Assembly (NCBI RefSeq): GCF_004310285.1
Contig: NZ_SISF01000024.1
Coordinates: 100,750 to 164,749 of the forward strand
Source: Agrobacterium cavarae
GTDB lineage: Bacteria > Pseudomonadota > Alphaproteobacteria > Rhizobiales > Rhizobiaceae
Direction of reading: 5' to 3'
Length of the DNA: 64,000 bases
Shown: one piece after another, positions 29,536-40,220 of the stretch
Numbering within the stretch: position 1 is the stretch's first letter
How the letters are laid out: each line of letters starts with the position of its first letter
Made by a program: the position numbers and the translations under genes
Notes under the pieces: model-generated
Databases searched by the model: none
What the model was told of the DNA's origin: nothing
Seen by the model: only the letters and a program-made list of their open reading frames with translations

Positions 29536-30204
29536 TTACAGAAAGCCGCGAATGAATGTGCCGCGACGCTCGAAGTAAAGTCGCACCCGGCTTTCAAATT
29601 GTAGTGGCTGATCACCTATCATGAAGTTTGTGACATCTTCGAGAACCATCCGTGTAATCGCCGCCATGTTCACACCGGAACTGTCGCGCATGTCAAGCCA
29701 TTGAAGGTCTTGCAGCTCGGCAGAGTCTTTTATATTTGCCGGCTCAATGCCGACGTCGTCGGTGAAGCAGAAAAAGAATCGCGTGTCGAATCGCCTGATG
29801 CGCCCTGGCGGCGTGATCGCACGCGCGACATAACGCAGCGCCGAGAGGTCCGGTCCTTGTTGCGCCCGTTCAATTCGAAAGCAAAGCCCCGTCTCTTCTT
29901 CCAATTCGCGCACTGCCGCCAGAGCCAAGGCCCGCGCCCCTGCAACCGTCATGACACGCGAGGCAGAGCGCCTGAGCTTGTCGATGACGAGAGGATTAAG
30001 GTCGGCACCAAAGGGCAGGGCGTGATCGCGTGGGTCGCGCCTGCCACCGGGAAACACATAGACGTCCGGCATGAAGACATGGCCGCTGCTGCGCTTGCCG
30101 ACGAGCACACGTGGAGAGCCGTTCGAACGATCGACCAGGATCAGGCAGGCCGCATCCCTCGGACGCAGGTAGGGTGATTTTTCAGCTTGGGATTCAGCAG
30201 GCAA
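29536..30204 (-). CDS. NUDIX hydrolase
   Basis: The 222-residue protein has the NUDIX core REIxEExGU as RELEEETGL near residue 98, preceded by VFPGGRRDPRDH near 50. The spacing between the GG and the RELEEETGL is longer than in the classic box, as in the NUDT7/RppH-distant group with an insertion. It should hydrolyse a nucleoside diphosphate linked to another moiety; the substrate is unknown. It lies between the DUF983 and MFS genes, with 15 and nine bases between them. Confidence 0.85.
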   Translation of the reverse strand: MPAESQAEKSPYLRPRDAACLILVDRSNGSPRVLVGKRSSGHVFMPDVYVFPGGRRDPRDHALPFGADLNPLVIDKLRRSASRVMTVAGARALALAAVRELEEETGLCFRIERAQQGPDLSALRYVARAITPPGRIRRFDTRFFFCFTDDVGIEPANIKDSAELQDLQWLDMRDSSGVNMAAITRMVLEDVTNFMIGDQPLQFESRVRLYFERRGTFIRGFL

Positions 30205-30219
30205 GGGAGCGGTCGCCTG

Positions 30220-30654
30220 TCAGTGGGATGACCCGTCGATATGCGTCTTCTCAGGTTCATTGCTGAAGCCGTGCATCCTCAGCGCCCATTGCAGGCCAAT
30301 GACGCCACCCTTGATCGGCTGGATCGTCAGCAAGGCCACGAGAATCGTGATCGGCACCCAGATGGCAAAATGCACCCACATTGGCACCATGAGGATCAGG
30401 TCAGTCATCAAAAAGCCGCCCACCGCCACGTGTCCGAGAATCATGATCGAGATATAGGGCGGCAGATCGTCAGATCGCTGGTGATGGAGGTCTTCGCCGC
30501 AGGCGGCGCATTGATCCACCGGCTTCAGCCAGGCCTTGAACAACCGACCGCTGCCGCAGGCGGGGCATCGGCACGAGATGCCGCGCATGATCGAGCGTCC
30601 CAGCGGACGTTCCTGCTTCTCGCCGCCATAGTGCACTGTCTGCGTCTCGCTCAT
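30220..30654 (-). CDS. DUF983 family membrane protein
   Basis: This protein of 144 residues has an N-terminal zinc-ribbon-like part with CRCPACGSGRLF and DQCAACGEDL (residues 28-58), followed by two membrane helices (about 70-115). This is the DUF983 layout. Function unknown; the gene is often next to rnr in alphaproteobacteria, as here. Confidence 0.87.
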   Translation of the reverse strand: MSETQTVHYGGEKQERPLGRSIMRGISCRCPACGSGRLFKAWLKPVDQCAACGEDLHHQRSDDLPPYISIMILGHVAVGGFLMTDLILMVPMWVHFAIWVPITILVALLTIQPIKGGVIGLQWALRMHGFSNEPEKTHIDGSSH

Positions 30655-30727
30655 GCCCGTTCCTCCAAATGATTGCGGCGCTGAAGCATCGCTGCAAGAT
30701 CCTGCTCGATCTCGCTACGGTGCTCGT

Positions 30728-33082
30728 TCAGCGTTTCCTGCGCGGCGGCCTCGTTCCCGGTGTCGCCGTGCGCCCTCCACCCCGGCGCGCCGTCTTGTGG
30801 AAGGATCGTGTTGCTGTGGGCATCTTGCGCCCCTCGCTCAACATTTCGAAGCGGAGCGCGCCTGCCAGCGGTACGGCTTCTGCCAGACGAACCTGAACCG
30901 TGTCGCCAAGCTGGAAGCCGAGACCGGTCTTCTCACCCGTCAGTGCCTGATGCGCTTCGTCATAGATGAAGTAATCGGTCCCAATCGTAGATATAGGAAC
31001 GAAGCCGTCTGCGCCAAATTGCGGAAGCGCGACAAATAGTCCCGCCTTGGTGACACCCCCGATGCGCCCTTCAAACTCTTCTCCCACGCGCTCGGAAAGA
31101 TGGTGCGCGATCAGACGGTTGATCGTGTCGCGTTCGGCCGCCATGGCGCGGCGCTCGAAGGTGGAAATCTCGGCGGCGATATCGTCGAGCGTTGCCTCTT
31201 CCTGCGGCGTGATGCCGCCTTCGCCAAGTCCCAGAGACCCGACAAGCGCACGATGGACGATCAGATCGGCATAACGGCGAATGGGAGAGGTGAAGTGGGC
31301 GTACTTCATCAGGTTCAGACCGAAGTGCCCGATATTCTCTGGGCTGTAGATCGCCTGGCTCTGGGAGCGCAACACCATCTCGTTGACCATGATCTGATGT
31401 TCAGTGTCTTGAGCGCGGGCCAGAATTCCGTTGAAGGAATTGGCGCGAACTTCTCCGCCTTTGGCCATGGAGATACCCAGCGTCGCGAGGAACTCGCGCA
31501 ACGTCTCCTGTTTGGCAAGCGTGGGGGCATCATGAATGCGGTAGACGAGCGGCTGTTTCTTCTTTTCCAACGTTTCTGCGGCGGCGACGTTGGCCTGGAT
31601 CATCATTTCTTCGATCAGCTTATGGGCGTCGAGACGTTCGGGAATGATGACCTTGTCCACGGTGCCGTCGGCACGCAGCAGAATCTTGCGTTCCGGCATA
31701 TCGAGTTCGAGCGGCTGGCGACGGTCGCGACCGCGCTTCATCACCCCATAGGCATGCCAGAGAGGCTTCAGGATCGGCTCGAGCATCGGGCCGCTCTTGT
31801 CATCAGGCTTGCCATCGATGGCCGCCTGCGCCTGCTGATAGGAAAGCTTGGCCGCACTCTTCATCATGATGCGATGGAAAGTGTGCGACGCCTTGCGGCC
31901 TTCCTTCGAAAACACCATGCGCACCGCAAGGGCAGGGCGATCGACACCTTCCTTCAGTGAGCAGAGATCGTTGGAAATCCGCTCCGGCAGCATCGGTACG
32001 ACGCGGTCGGGGAAGTAGACGGAGTTGCCGCGCTTCAGCGCTTCACGGTCGAGCGGCGCACCCGAGCGCACATAGTAAGACACATCGGCAATCGCAACGG
32101 TGACGATCACGCCATCGGGGTTGTCCGGCGACGGATCGGGCTCCGCATAGACGGCGTCGTCATGATCCTTGGCATCCGCCGGGTCGATGGTGATGAGCGG
32201 CAGATCGCGCCAGTCTTCCCGGTGCGCCATGGTCGCGGGCTTCGCCTTATCGGCTTCTGCTAGAACATCCTGAGGGAAGATATGCGGGATGCCGTGCCCG
32301 TAGATCGCGATCATCGAAATGGCTTTTTCCGACGCGACCGAGCCGATGACGGAAAGCACACTCGCGCGCTTCAGACCATAGCGCCCGCTGTTGCGCGAGA
32401 CTTCGACTTCGATCAGATCGCCATCCTTGGCCTCGTTGACGCCATCGGGGTCGATCACCAGTTCTTCGCCGCGCCGGTCCACCGGCATCAAACGACCACC
32501 GCCGCCCGGGTTTTCCTTGAAGACACCGATCAGCGCGTTCTGGCGGCGATCAATAAGCTTGATGACGCGGGCGGTATAGGCCGGTCCGGTACGATCCTTG
32601 GAGGGGAAAATCTTGGCAAGCACACGGTCATTCAAACCGGCCGCCGGTCCTTTTTTGCCGCGGTCCTGCGATGACTGGCGGATAAGGACCGCGGGTGCCG
32701 CACCCTGATCTTCCGGCCACTCTGCGGGGCGGCCGATCAATTCGCCATCCTTGTCACGTGTGGTGATATCGAGAACCGTGACGGGCGGCAGGCCGCCCGG
32801 TCGCATCAGCGACTTGCGGTTCTTCTGCACCATGCCGTCAACTTCAAGTTCCTTCAACAGCGCTTTCAGCACCACGCGGCTGTCGCCCTTCAGGCCAAAG
32901 GCCTTGGCGATCTCGCGTTTGGAGGCCTGTTGCGGATGTTCGGCAATGAACTTCAACAGCACTTCGCGCGAAGGCACTTCTCCATGGATGATGCCTTCGC
33001 CTTGATTCACGCGCTTTGAGCGAGCGGTGCGTCCGAAACCGTCATTGGCGGAATTCTGTTTCTGACGCCGTGTCTTGCTCAC
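30728..33082 (-). CDS. rnr: ribonuclease R
   Basis: RNase R is a 3'-5' exoribonuclease of the RNB family that digests structured RNA. The protein has 784 residues: N-terminal winged-helix region (FIAEHPQQASKREIAKAFGL near residue 45), cold-shock domains, an RNB catalytic domain with the acidic cluster DPADAKDHDDAVYAE near 268, and an S1 domain near 640-720 with a basic tail. The start is GTG and overlaps the topA stop by four bases (GTGA), indicating coupled translation. Long antisense frames here are shadows. Confidence 0.95.
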   Translation of the reverse strand: MSKTRRQKQNSANDGFGRTARSKRVNQGEGIIHGEVPSREVLLKFIAEHPQQASKREIAKAFGLKGDSRVVLKALLKELEVDGMVQKNRKSLMRPGGLPPVTVLDITTRDKDGELIGRPAEWPEDQGAAPAVLIRQSSQDRGKKGPAAGLNDRVLAKIFPSKDRTGPAYTARVIKLIDRRQNALIGVFKENPGGGGRLMPVDRRGEELVIDPDGVNEAKDGDLIEVEVSRNSGRYGLKRASVLSVIGSVASEKAISMIAIYGHGIPHIFPQDVLAEADKAKPATMAHREDWRDLPLITIDPADAKDHDDAVYAEPDPSPDNPDGVIVTVAIADVSYYVRSGAPLDREALKRGNSVYFPDRVVPMLPERISNDLCSLKEGVDRPALAVRMVFSKEGRKASHTFHRIMMKSAAKLSYQQAQAAIDGKPDDKSGPMLEPILKPLWHAYGVMKRGRDRRQPLELDMPERKILLRADGTVDKVIIPERLDAHKLIEEMMIQANVAAAETLEKKKQPLVYRIHDAPTLAKQETLREFLATLGISMAKGGEVRANSFNGILARAQDTEHQIMVNEMVLRSQSQAIYSPENIGHFGLNLMKYAHFTSPIRRYADLIVHRALVGSLGLGEGGITPQEEATLDDIAAEISTFERRAMAAERDTINRLIAHHLSERVGEEFEGRIGGVTKAGLFVALPQFGADGFVPISTIGTDYFIYDEAHQALTGEKTGLGFQLGDTVQVRLAEAVPLAGALRFEMLSEGRKMPTATRSFHKTARRGGGRTATPGTRPPRRKR

Positions 33083-35769
33083 GATGCTGCCTTCTTGGTT
33101 TTCGCTGCTGTCTTGGGCTTCGCCGCTGCCTTAGGCTTGGCTGCAGCCTTGGTCTTGCTTGCCGCTTTCGCCTTTGTCGGCTTGGCGTCTGCATCGCCTT
33201 CGGTCTTCTTCTTTGCCGGAGCCTTCTTGGCTTTGACTGGCTTGCCGCCGGTCTTGGCAATGCGCTCGGCAATCAGCACCAGCGCTTCGTCCAGCGTCAC
33301 CGTATCGGGAGATTGCGCCTTGGGGATCGTCGCATTGACCTTGCCCCAGTTCACATAGGGACCGAAACGGCCGTCGCGCACGGTAATGGCGCCGCCATCA
33401 GGATGGTCACCAAGCGCCTTGAGCGCAGCAGGCGTGGAGGAGCGTCCACGGCCGGGTGCGGCCTTCTTCTCGGCAATCACCGTCACGGCGCGGTTGAGGC
33501 CGATGGAGAAGACGTCTTCCACGCTCTCCAGATTGGCGTAGCCGCCATCATGCATCAGGAAGGGACCATAGCGGCCGATGCCGGCGGAAATCATTTTGCC
33601 GGTTTCCGGATGCTTGCCGATGTCGCGCGGCAGGTTGATCAGCGCCAGCGCCTTCTCATGATCGATTTCTTCCGGCTTCCAGCCCTTGGGCAGCGATGCG
33701 CGCTTGGCTTCCTTGCCATCGCCACGCTGGATATAGGGCCCGAAGCGACCGGAGCGCAGCGTCAACTCTTCGCCCGTCATCGGATCGGCGCCAAGCGCCT
33801 TCGGCTCGTTCAGCGCTGCGGCTTCGGATTCCGCGCCATCCGAGGTCAGCTGGCGGGTGTAGTTGCAGTCCGGATAGTTCGAGCAACCGACGAAGGCACC
33901 GTATTTGCCGAGCTTCAGCGACAGATTGCCGGTACCGCAGACCTGGCAGATGCGCGGATCGGAGCCGTCTTCGCGCTTGGGAAACACCAGCGGTGCAAGC
34001 ACTTCGTTCAACGCGTCGAGTACGTTGGTGACGCGCAGTTCCTTTGTGTCTTCGATCTGAGCGAAGAAGTCCTTCCAGAAGTCGCGAAGAACCTGCTTCC
34101 AATCAAGTTCGCCGGCCGAAATCCGGTCGAGCTTCTCTTCCAGGTCGGCCGTGAAATCATATTCCACATAGCGGGTGAAGAAGCTTTCGAGAAAAGCCGT
34201 CACGAGCCGACCGCGCGAATGCGGGATCAGCTTGCGCTTGTCGACGACGATATATTCGCGGTCGCTCAGTGTCTTCAGCGTCGCGGCATAGGTGGAAGGG
34301 CGGCCGATGCCGAGCTCTTCCATCTTCTTGATGAGCGATGCTTCGGAATAGCGTGGTGGCGGCTCGGTGAAGTGCTGGCTCGCATTGATCTTCTGCTTGG
34401 CGAGGTTCTCGCGGGCATTGATCTGCGGCAGACGTCCACCGTCTTCGCTATCGTCGCTCTGTTCGCCGTCTTCCTTCTGGTCCGTGTAGGCGGCAATGAA
34501 GCCATCGAAACGGATGACGGAGCCGACGGCGCGAAGGCCAGCCTTCTCGCCCTTGTTTTCGGCAAGGATTTCAACGGTCGTGCGCTCGATCTCGGCCGAA
34601 GCCATCTGGCTTGCGATGCCGCGCTTCCAGACCAGGTCGTAGAGACGAAGCTGATCGGAATCGAGGTAACGCTTTACCTTGTCCGGCGAGCGATTGAAGT
34701 CCGTCGGGCGGATAGCCTCGTGGGCTTCCTGGGCATTCTTGGCCTTGGTCGAATAGAAGCGTGCCTTCTCGGGCACGTAGCGATCGCCGAACTGGTCGCC
34801 GATGGCGCTGCGTGCGGCGTCGATCGCTTCTGGTGCCATCTGCACACCGTCGGTACGCATATAGGTGATCAGACCGACGGTCTCGCCACCGATATCGATA
34901 CCCTCATAAAGTCTCTGCGCAACCTGCATGGTCCGCGAGGCGGAGAAGCCGAGGCGCGAAGACGCGGCCTGCTGCAGCGTGGAGGTGGTGAAGGGCGGGC
35001 CGGGATGGCGCTTGACGGGCTTTGCCTCGACCGTGTCGACAACATAGCTTGCGCCTTCGAGCAATGTCTTTAGCCGGGTTGCATCGTCACCAGTCTTGAT
35101 GGACTTGCCCTGCAAGCGCTTGCCGTCTGCGGATACGAGCTTTGCTTCGAACTCGTCACCGCGCGGTGTCTTTAGAAGTGCGGAGATGTTCCAGTATTCT
35201 TCCGATACGAAGCGCTCGATCTCCGATTCACGGTCGCAGACCAGGCGAAGCGCCACGGACTGCACACGTCCAGCGGAGCGGGCACCCGGTAGCTTTCGCC
35301 AGAGAACCGGAGAGAGATTGAAGCCGACCAGATAATCGAGCGCCCGGCGGGCGAGATAGGCATCGACGAGCGGAATGTCGATGTCGCGCGGCTCCGCCAT
35401 CGCATCCAGAACGGCCTTCTTGGTAATGGCGTTGAACACCACGCGCTTGACCGGCTTGTCGCCCAGAACCTTCTTCTTTTTCAGAAGGTCGAGAACGTGC
35501 CAGGAAATCGCCTCTCCTTCGCGATCAGGGTCGGTCGCGAGAAACAGTCCATCGGATGCCTTTACGGCATCGGCGATATCTTTCATTCGTTTCTGTGAGG
35601 CAGGATCGACCTCCCAGGACATTTCGAAATCCTGGTCGGGAAGAACAGAACCATCCTTGGCGGGAAGATCCCGAACGTGGCCGAACGATGCAAGAACCTT
35701 ATAGCCGGGGCCAAGATACTTGTTGATCGTCTTGGCTTTTGCCGGAGACTCTACGACGACGACATTCAT
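33079..35769 (-). CDS. topA: DNA topoisomerase I
   Basis: TopA relaxes negative supercoils by cutting one strand. The 896-residue protein starts MNVVVVESPAKAKTI (Toprim domain), carries the acidic DPDREGE motif near residue 80 and the catalytic Tyr303 in GLITYMRTDG. A zinc motif (CQVCGTGNLSL with CSNYPDC) lies near residue 600, and there are further C-terminal topo repeats without Cys. The last 55 residues are Lys/Ala-rich. The ATG at 35769 fits the family; the frame is open to 35829. A TopAI-like inhibitor homologue lies at 48570-48827. Confidence 0.96.
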   Translation of the reverse strand: MNVVVVESPAKAKTINKYLGPGYKVLASFGHVRDLPAKDGSVLPDQDFEMSWEVDPASQKRMKDIADAVKASDGLFLATDPDREGEAISWHVLDLLKKKKVLGDKPVKRVVFNAITKKAVLDAMAEPRDIDIPLVDAYLARRALDYLVGFNLSPVLWRKLPGARSAGRVQSVALRLVCDRESEIERFVSEEYWNISALLKTPRGDEFEAKLVSADGKRLQGKSIKTGDDATRLKTLLEGASYVVDTVEAKPVKRHPGPPFTTSTLQQAASSRLGFSASRTMQVAQRLYEGIDIGGETVGLITYMRTDGVQMAPEAIDAARSAIGDQFGDRYVPEKARFYSTKAKNAQEAHEAIRPTDFNRSPDKVKRYLDSDQLRLYDLVWKRGIASQMASAEIERTTVEILAENKGEKAGLRAVGSVIRFDGFIAAYTDQKEDGEQSDDSEDGGRLPQINARENLAKQKINASQHFTEPPPRYSEASLIKKMEELGIGRPSTYAATLKTLSDREYIVVDKRKLIPHSRGRLVTAFLESFFTRYVEYDFTADLEEKLDRISAGELDWKQVLRDFWKDFFAQIEDTKELRVTNVLDALNEVLAPLVFPKREDGSDPRICQVCGTGNLSLKLGKYGAFVGCSNYPDCNYTRQLTSDGAESEAAALNEPKALGADPMTGEELTLRSGRFGPYIQRGDGKEAKRASLPKGWKPEEIDHEKALALINLPRDIGKHPETGKMISAGIGRYGPFLMHDGGYANLESVEDVFSIGLNRAVTVIAEKKAAPGRGRSSTPAALKALGDHPDGGAITVRDGRFGPYVNWGKVNATIPKAQSPDTVTLDEALVLIAERIAKTGGKPVKAKKAPAKKKTEGDADAKPTKAKAASKTKAAAKPKAAAKPKTAAKTKKAAS

Positions 35770-36012
35770 ATTTTTTTCTCTGGAAACATGTCCGTTAACC
35801 GGCATCGTCGCTGATTCCGCACGCAACAACGCCTTCCTTTTATTTCGACATGGACAGGTAATGCGCTGCGGTCAAGGGGGAACGCCTGTTTTTCTGTCTT
35901 CATGCCCATATGCAACTTCTGGAATTTTTCTGATGGGAAGACAATTTTTGATTGGCGGAATGCTCCCGTCCGCCATCACGCGGAAGCTTCCCTTGAGAGA
36001 TCCCTTGGCGTC

Positions 36013-37167
36013 TCAATCCGCCATGATCATCGAAATCCGTCCACCCGAATGCCGGTTCAATTTTCCGGCAATATCGAGTTCTAGAAGCAGAAGATAGACG
36101 GTTGCCGCAGGCAAACCCGTGTGGCGGATGATGTCGTCGGTTTCGACCGGCGAGGGGCCGAGCGCCTCGGCAAGGATGGCGCGCTCCTTGTCTCCTGCGC
36201 GGTCTCCGGTTTGAGAGATGGGTTGATCCCCGGTGCCTTCTCGGACGACGTGCTGCAGGTCGAGTCGCGGCTCCATCATCGGCGAGAGTGCATCGAGAAT
36301 ATCGGCCGCTTCCGTCACCAGTGTGGCGCCGTCCTTGATCAACCGGTTGGTGCCATGGCAGCGAGAATCGAGCGGTGAGCCGGGCACCGCAAAAACGAGC
36401 CGGCCAAAATCGCCAGCCAGCCGCGCGGTGATGAGAGAGCCGGAGCGTTCAGCAGCCTCCACGATCAGCACGCCGAGGGACACGCCTGCAATCAACCTAT
36501 TGCGCCGTGGAAAATCGCGCGCACGCGGCTCCCAGCCAAACGGCATTTCGCTGATGGTCGCACCGCCATTGGCGTAGATATCGTCCAGCAGGCGGAAATT
36601 CTCGGGCGGGTAGGGCTTGTCGAGCCCACCAGCCAGCATGGCGACGGTACCGGTCGAAAGGCTGGCGGCGTGAGCGGCGGCGTCGATGCCGCGCGCAAGA
36701 CCGGAAGCAATGGTGTAGCCCGCCTGTCCGCATTGCCGTGCCAGCATTGCCGCAAACTTCGCGCCGTTGATCGAGGCGTTGCGGGAGCCGACGATTCCAA
36801 GCGATGGTCGGATGACGGTGGCACTCGAACCCTTCATCGCAATCAGGGGCGGTGCGCCGTCTATCTCTCGCAAAGCGGGCGGATAGTCCGGCTCGCCGAT
36901 GCCGACGAAGCGGGCGCCAAACCGTGTTGCGGTTTCCATCTCGCGCTCGGCGTGAGCGAGTGTCGCGATGCGTGGGCTGCGCGCCGCGCCGCCGCGACGG
37001 GAAAGATCGGGCAGGGCATCCAGCGCCGCTTCAGCACTGCCGAAGTGATTGATCAGATCGCGGAAGGTGACGGGACCGATATTGTCGCTGCGGATCAGCC
37101 GCAACCAGGAAAGCTTCTGCTTCTCCGTCAGGGCGATGCCGCTTTTCGTCTCGCCATCACGCGACAT
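36013..37167 (-). CDS. dprA: DNA processing protein DprA
   Basis: DprA loads RecA on incoming single-stranded DNA during natural transformation. The 384-residue protein has an N-terminal helix-hairpin-helix part (RLIRSDNIGPVTFRDLINHFG), the Rossmann core with GIVGSRNASING and ASGLARGIDAAAH near residues 130-165, and a C-terminal winged-helix-like domain. It starts at 37167 (MSRDGETKSG); the open frame extends upstream to 37329 but has no family-like sequence there. It lies between plsY and topA, with about 240 bases before topA. Confidence 0.93.
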   Translation of the reverse strand: MSRDGETKSGIALTEKQKLSWLRLIRSDNIGPVTFRDLINHFGSAEAALDALPDLSRRGGAARSPRIATLAHAEREMETATRFGARFVGIGEPDYPPALREIDGAPPLIAMKGSSATVIRPSLGIVGSRNASINGAKFAAMLARQCGQAGYTIASGLARGIDAAAHAASLSTGTVAMLAGGLDKPYPPENFRLLDDIYANGGATISEMPFGWEPRARDFPRRNRLIAGVSLGVLIVEAAERSGSLITARLAGDFGRLVFAVPGSPLDSRCHGTNRLIKDGATLVTEAADILDALSPMMEPRLDLQHVVREGTGDQPISQTGDRAGDKERAILAEALGPSPVETDDIIRHTGLPAATVYLLLLELDIAGKLNRHSGGRISMIMAD

Positions 37168-37199
37168 ATCTGCCCCCAAACCTTCGAGACAATTGCGTC

Positions 37200-37817
37200 T
37201 CAGCCCTTCTTGCCGATCTTGCTTTCCGTACCGGCCAGGAGCCGCTTGATGTTTTCGCGGTGCATGTACCAGGAGATGATGCTGAGGGCCGTGACCAGAA
37301 GCGCGGTCTTTTCCGGTCCCAAAATCCACAGGACGATCGGGATGACCAGCATCGCGACCAGCGCCGAGAGAGAGGAATATTTGGTAACGAAGGCGGTGAT
37401 CAGCCAGATTGCGGCGAAAAGCAGCATCATCAGCGGAGCGGCGCCGAGCAGCACACCGATATAGGTCGCGACACCCTTGCCGCCCTTGAAGCCGAGCCAG
37501 ACCGGGAAGAGGTGGCCGAGAAAGGCGAAGAAGCCCGCCACCAGCGAGGCCTCATATCCCCAGAGCGCATTGGCGATCAGCACCGCTGCCGTGCCCTTGA
37601 AAGCATCGCAAAGAAGGGTTGCCGCGGCGAGCTTCTTATTGCCGGTCCGCAGCACGTTTGTCGCGCCAATGTTTCCCGAGCCGATCTGGCGAACGTCGCC
37701 GAGACCCGCCGCCCGCGTCAGAAGCAGGCCGAAGGGAATGGAGCCGAGCAGGTAACCGATAACAGCCGCAGCCAAGAGAAATGCCGGCGCTGTCTCCCAA
37801 ACGGTCAATGCAGTCAT
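37200..37817 (-). CDS. plsY: glycerol-3-phosphate acyltransferase PlsY
   Basis: PlsY (205 residues) is the membrane enzyme that uses acyl phosphate to acylate glycerol-3-phosphate, the first step of phospholipid synthesis. The family motifs [10 protein letters not shown] near residue 20, [14 protein letters not shown] near 45 and [13 protein letters not shown] near 108 are present, with about five membrane helices. It stands between pyrX and dprA in the same strand block. Confidence 0.94.
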   Translation of the reverse strand: MTALTVWETAPAFLLAAAVIGYLLGSIPFGLLLTRAAGLGDVRQIGSGNIGATNVLRTGNKKLAAATLLCDAFKGTAAVLIANALWGYEASLVAGFFAFLGHLFPVWLGFKGGKGVATYIGVLLGAAPLMMLLFAAIWLITAFVTKYSSLSALVAMLVIPIVLWILGPEKTALLVTALSIISWYMHRENIKRLLAGTESKIGKKG

Positions 37818-37860
37818 GTTTATGTCCCCTCTTCAGGTGCGTTACTACGCACCACCATTT

Positions 37861-39153
37861 TTACTGCAGTGAATGAACAAGGTTGCCCGCAACATATGTA
37901 CTGACGGCGCGACCGCTGAAGCGTGCATCCTCGAATGGTGTGTTCTTCGAGCGCGATACCAGCTTCTTTTCAGAAACCAGCCATGGCTCATCGAGATCGA
38001 TCAGGGTGATATCGGCCTTGGCGCCGGGCTTCAGCGTTCCGGCATCCAGTCCGAAGATTTGCGCCGGTCGCGTCGACAGCGCGTCGATCAGGCGCATCAG
38101 CGGCACCTGATCGCTGTGATACAGCCGAAGCGCTGCGGCCAACATGGTCTCCAGGCCGATCGCGCCGCTTGCCGCATCCGAGAAGGGCAGGCGCTTGGTG
38201 TCGACATCCTGCGGATCATGCGACGAGACGATGATGTCGATCGTCCCTTGCTTCAACGCTTCGACCATAGCGACGCGATCATCTTCCGACCGCAGCGGTG
38301 GCGAGAGTTTGAAGAAGGTGCGGTATTCGCCGATGTCGTTTTCGTTGAGTGTCAAATGATTGATCGAAATGCCGCAGGTGGCCTTCACGCCGCGGGCTCT
38401 CGCAAGCTTGATGGCCTCTGCCGATTCCGGCACGGAAATCTTGGCGGCATGGTAGTTGGCGCGCGTCAGTGCCGCGATGCGCAGGTCACGTTCGAGCGGA
38501 ATGATTTCGGCTTCCTTGGGAATGCCGGGAAGGCCGAGCCAGCTTGCCAGCAGCCCCTCATTCATATCGCCATTGCCGATATATTTGTCGCTGGTCTCCA
38601 GCGAAATGACGGCCCCGAGCTCACGGGCATAGGTCATGGCGCGGCGGAGCACCAGCGTATCGGACAGCGCCTTGCGGCCATTGGTAAAGGCAACCGCGCC
38701 GGCCTCCTTCAGCATGCCGAACTCGGTCATTTCCTCGCCCAGCAGACCCTTCGTCAGGGCCGCTGCCGGATGCACGTTGACCACGGCTTTATCGCGCGCG
38801 GTCTTCTTCACATACTCCACCAGCGCGATGTCATCGATGACCGGATCCGTATCCGGCATCATGATGAAACTGGTCACGCCGCCTGCGGCGGCTGCACGCG
38901 AGGCGGACTCGATCGTCTCGCGGTGCTCTGCGCCGGGCTCTCCGACGAAGACGCGCGCATCCACAAGGCCTGGAACGGCAACCAGTCCCTTCGCATCACG
39001 CACCGTCGCGCCGTCGGGCGTACCTTGGTTTTCCGCATCCTTGCCAGCCGCGAGGATCGTTCCATCAGCGCCGATGATGATCGTTCCGGTCTCGTCGAGA
39101 TTGCGCGACGGGTCGATGATACGCACATTGTTGAGGACGGTCGCGGCACTCAT
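37861..39153 (-). CDS. pyrX: dihydroorotase-like protein without zinc ligands (PyrX type)
   Basis: The 430-residue protein is clearly of the class I dihydroorotase family ([19 protein letters not shown] near residue 60, and [15 protein letters not shown] after it). The HxH and Arg that bind zinc and substrate in active enzymes (xDxHxHxRxPG) are replaced by A-R-V-F-V-G, and the active-site Asp region reads SSHDPQD in place of TDHAPH. It is therefore probably inactive and serves as a partner of aspartate transcarbamoylase, as PyrC' does in Pseudomonas. Its ATG overlaps the pyrB stop by four bases, which fits a stoichiometric complex. A real PyrC is expected elsewhere. Confidence 0.88.
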   Translation of the reverse strand: MSAATVLNNVRIIDPSRNLDETGTIIIGADGTILAAGKDAENQGTPDGATVRDAKGLVAVPGLVDARVFVGEPGAEHRETIESASRAAAAGGVTSFIMMPDTDPVIDDIALVEYVKKTARDKAVVNVHPAAALTKGLLGEEMTEFGMLKEAGAVAFTNGRKALSDTLVLRRAMTYARELGAVISLETSDKYIGNGDMNEGLLASWLGLPGIPKEAEIIPLERDLRIAALTRANYHAAKISVPESAEAIKLARARGVKATCGISINHLTLNENDIGEYRTFFKLSPPLRSEDDRVAMVEALKQGTIDIIVSSHDPQDVDTKRLPFSDAASGAIGLETMLAAALRLYHSDQVPLMRLIDALSTRPAQIFGLDAGTLKPGAKADITLIDLDEPWLVSEKKLVSRSKNTPFEDARFSGRAVSTYVAGNLVHSLQ

Positions 39154-40091
39154 ACGCGCTCTCCCATGTTCTGAGAAAGGAGAAGGGTTTCCATCACCGC
39201 CATGCGCACGGCGACACCCATCTCCACTTGGGCTTCGATGACGCTCTGCGGTCCATCGGCCACTTCCGAGGAAATTTCCACGCCGCGGTTCATCGGCCCC
39301 GGATGCATGACGAGCGCGTCTTCCTTTGCAGCCTTCAGCTTTTCCGCGTCGAGACCGTAATAGTGGAAGTATTCGCGCACCGACGGCACGAAGGAGCCGG
39401 CCATGCGCTCGCGCTGCAGGCGCAGCATCATCACCACATCGGCGCCCTTCAGGCCCTCCTTCATGTCGTGATAGACTTCGACGCTCATGTCGGCGATGCC
39501 TGAGGGCAGCAGCGTCGGCGGAGCAACGACACGCACCCGCGCACCCATCTGGTTCAGGAGGATGATGTTGGAGCGGGCAACGCGCGAGTGCAGCACGTCA
39601 CCACAGATTGCGACAGTGATGCCAGAGATGCTGCCCTTGGCGCGGCGGATCGTCAGCGCGTCGAGCAGCGCTTGCGTCGGATGCTCATGCTGGCCGTCGC
39701 CGGCATTGACAACCGAGCAGGCAACCTTCTGCGCCAGAAGCGCTGCCGCACCGGCGGATGAATGGCGCACGATCAAAACGTCAGGGCGCATGGCATTCAA
39801 TGTCATTGCGGTGTCGATCAGCGTTTCGCCCTTCTTCACCGAAGAGTTACCGACGGACATGTTCATCACGTCCGCGCCCAGCCGTTTGCCGGCCAGTTCG
39901 AAGGAGGATTGCGTGCGGGTCGAGGCTTCGAAGAACAGGTTGATCTGTGTCAGACCGCGAAGCGTCGACGTCTTTTTTTCACGCTGGCGGCTGATCTTCA
40001 CGGCCTCGTCGGCTTTGTCGAGAAGAAGCGTGATATCCTGATGGGAAAGCCCCTTGATGCCAAGAAGATGGCGGTGGGGAAAATAGACCAT
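39150..40091 (-). CDS. pyrB: aspartate carbamoyltransferase
   Basis: PyrB (313 residues) condenses carbamoyl phosphate and aspartate in pyrimidine synthesis. The carbamoyl-phosphate motif [13 protein letters not shown] is near residue 53 and the [14 protein letters not shown] loop near 132. No regulatory pyrI gene is visible. It is the first gene of the minus-strand block and overlaps pyrX (ATGA). It is divergent from the acyl-CoA dehydrogenase gene at 40221 with a 129-base gap. Confidence 0.95.
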   Translation of the reverse strand: MVYFPHRHLLGIKGLSHQDITLLLDKADEAVKISRQREKKTSTLRGLTQINLFFEASTRTQSSFELAGKRLGADVMNMSVGNSSVKKGETLIDTAMTLNAMRPDVLIVRHSSAGAAALLAQKVACSVVNAGDGQHEHPTQALLDALTIRRAKGSISGITVAICGDVLHSRVARSNIILLNQMGARVRVVAPPTLLPSGIADMSVEVYHDMKEGLKGADVVMMLRLQRERMAGSFVPSVREYFHYYGLDAEKLKAAKEDALVMHPGPMNRGVEISSEVADGPQSVIEAQVEMGVAVRMAVMETLLLSQNMGERV

Positions 40092-40220
40092 GGAACTGTC
40101 CTCCGGGCCGGAATAGTCAGTCGCGGTCTATAAAGACAGGTGGCTTTGTCGGCAAGCATGGGATAAGCCGGGAACGAGCCTATATAGGCATTTAATTGCG
40201 AATCCCGATAAAAGTACACG

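Noticed and set aside
33016..35073. 685-residue open frame on the plus strand opposite topA
   Set aside because: Lies across topA and the rnr junction; it has no recognisable domain and exists because topA codon use leaves the antisense frame open.
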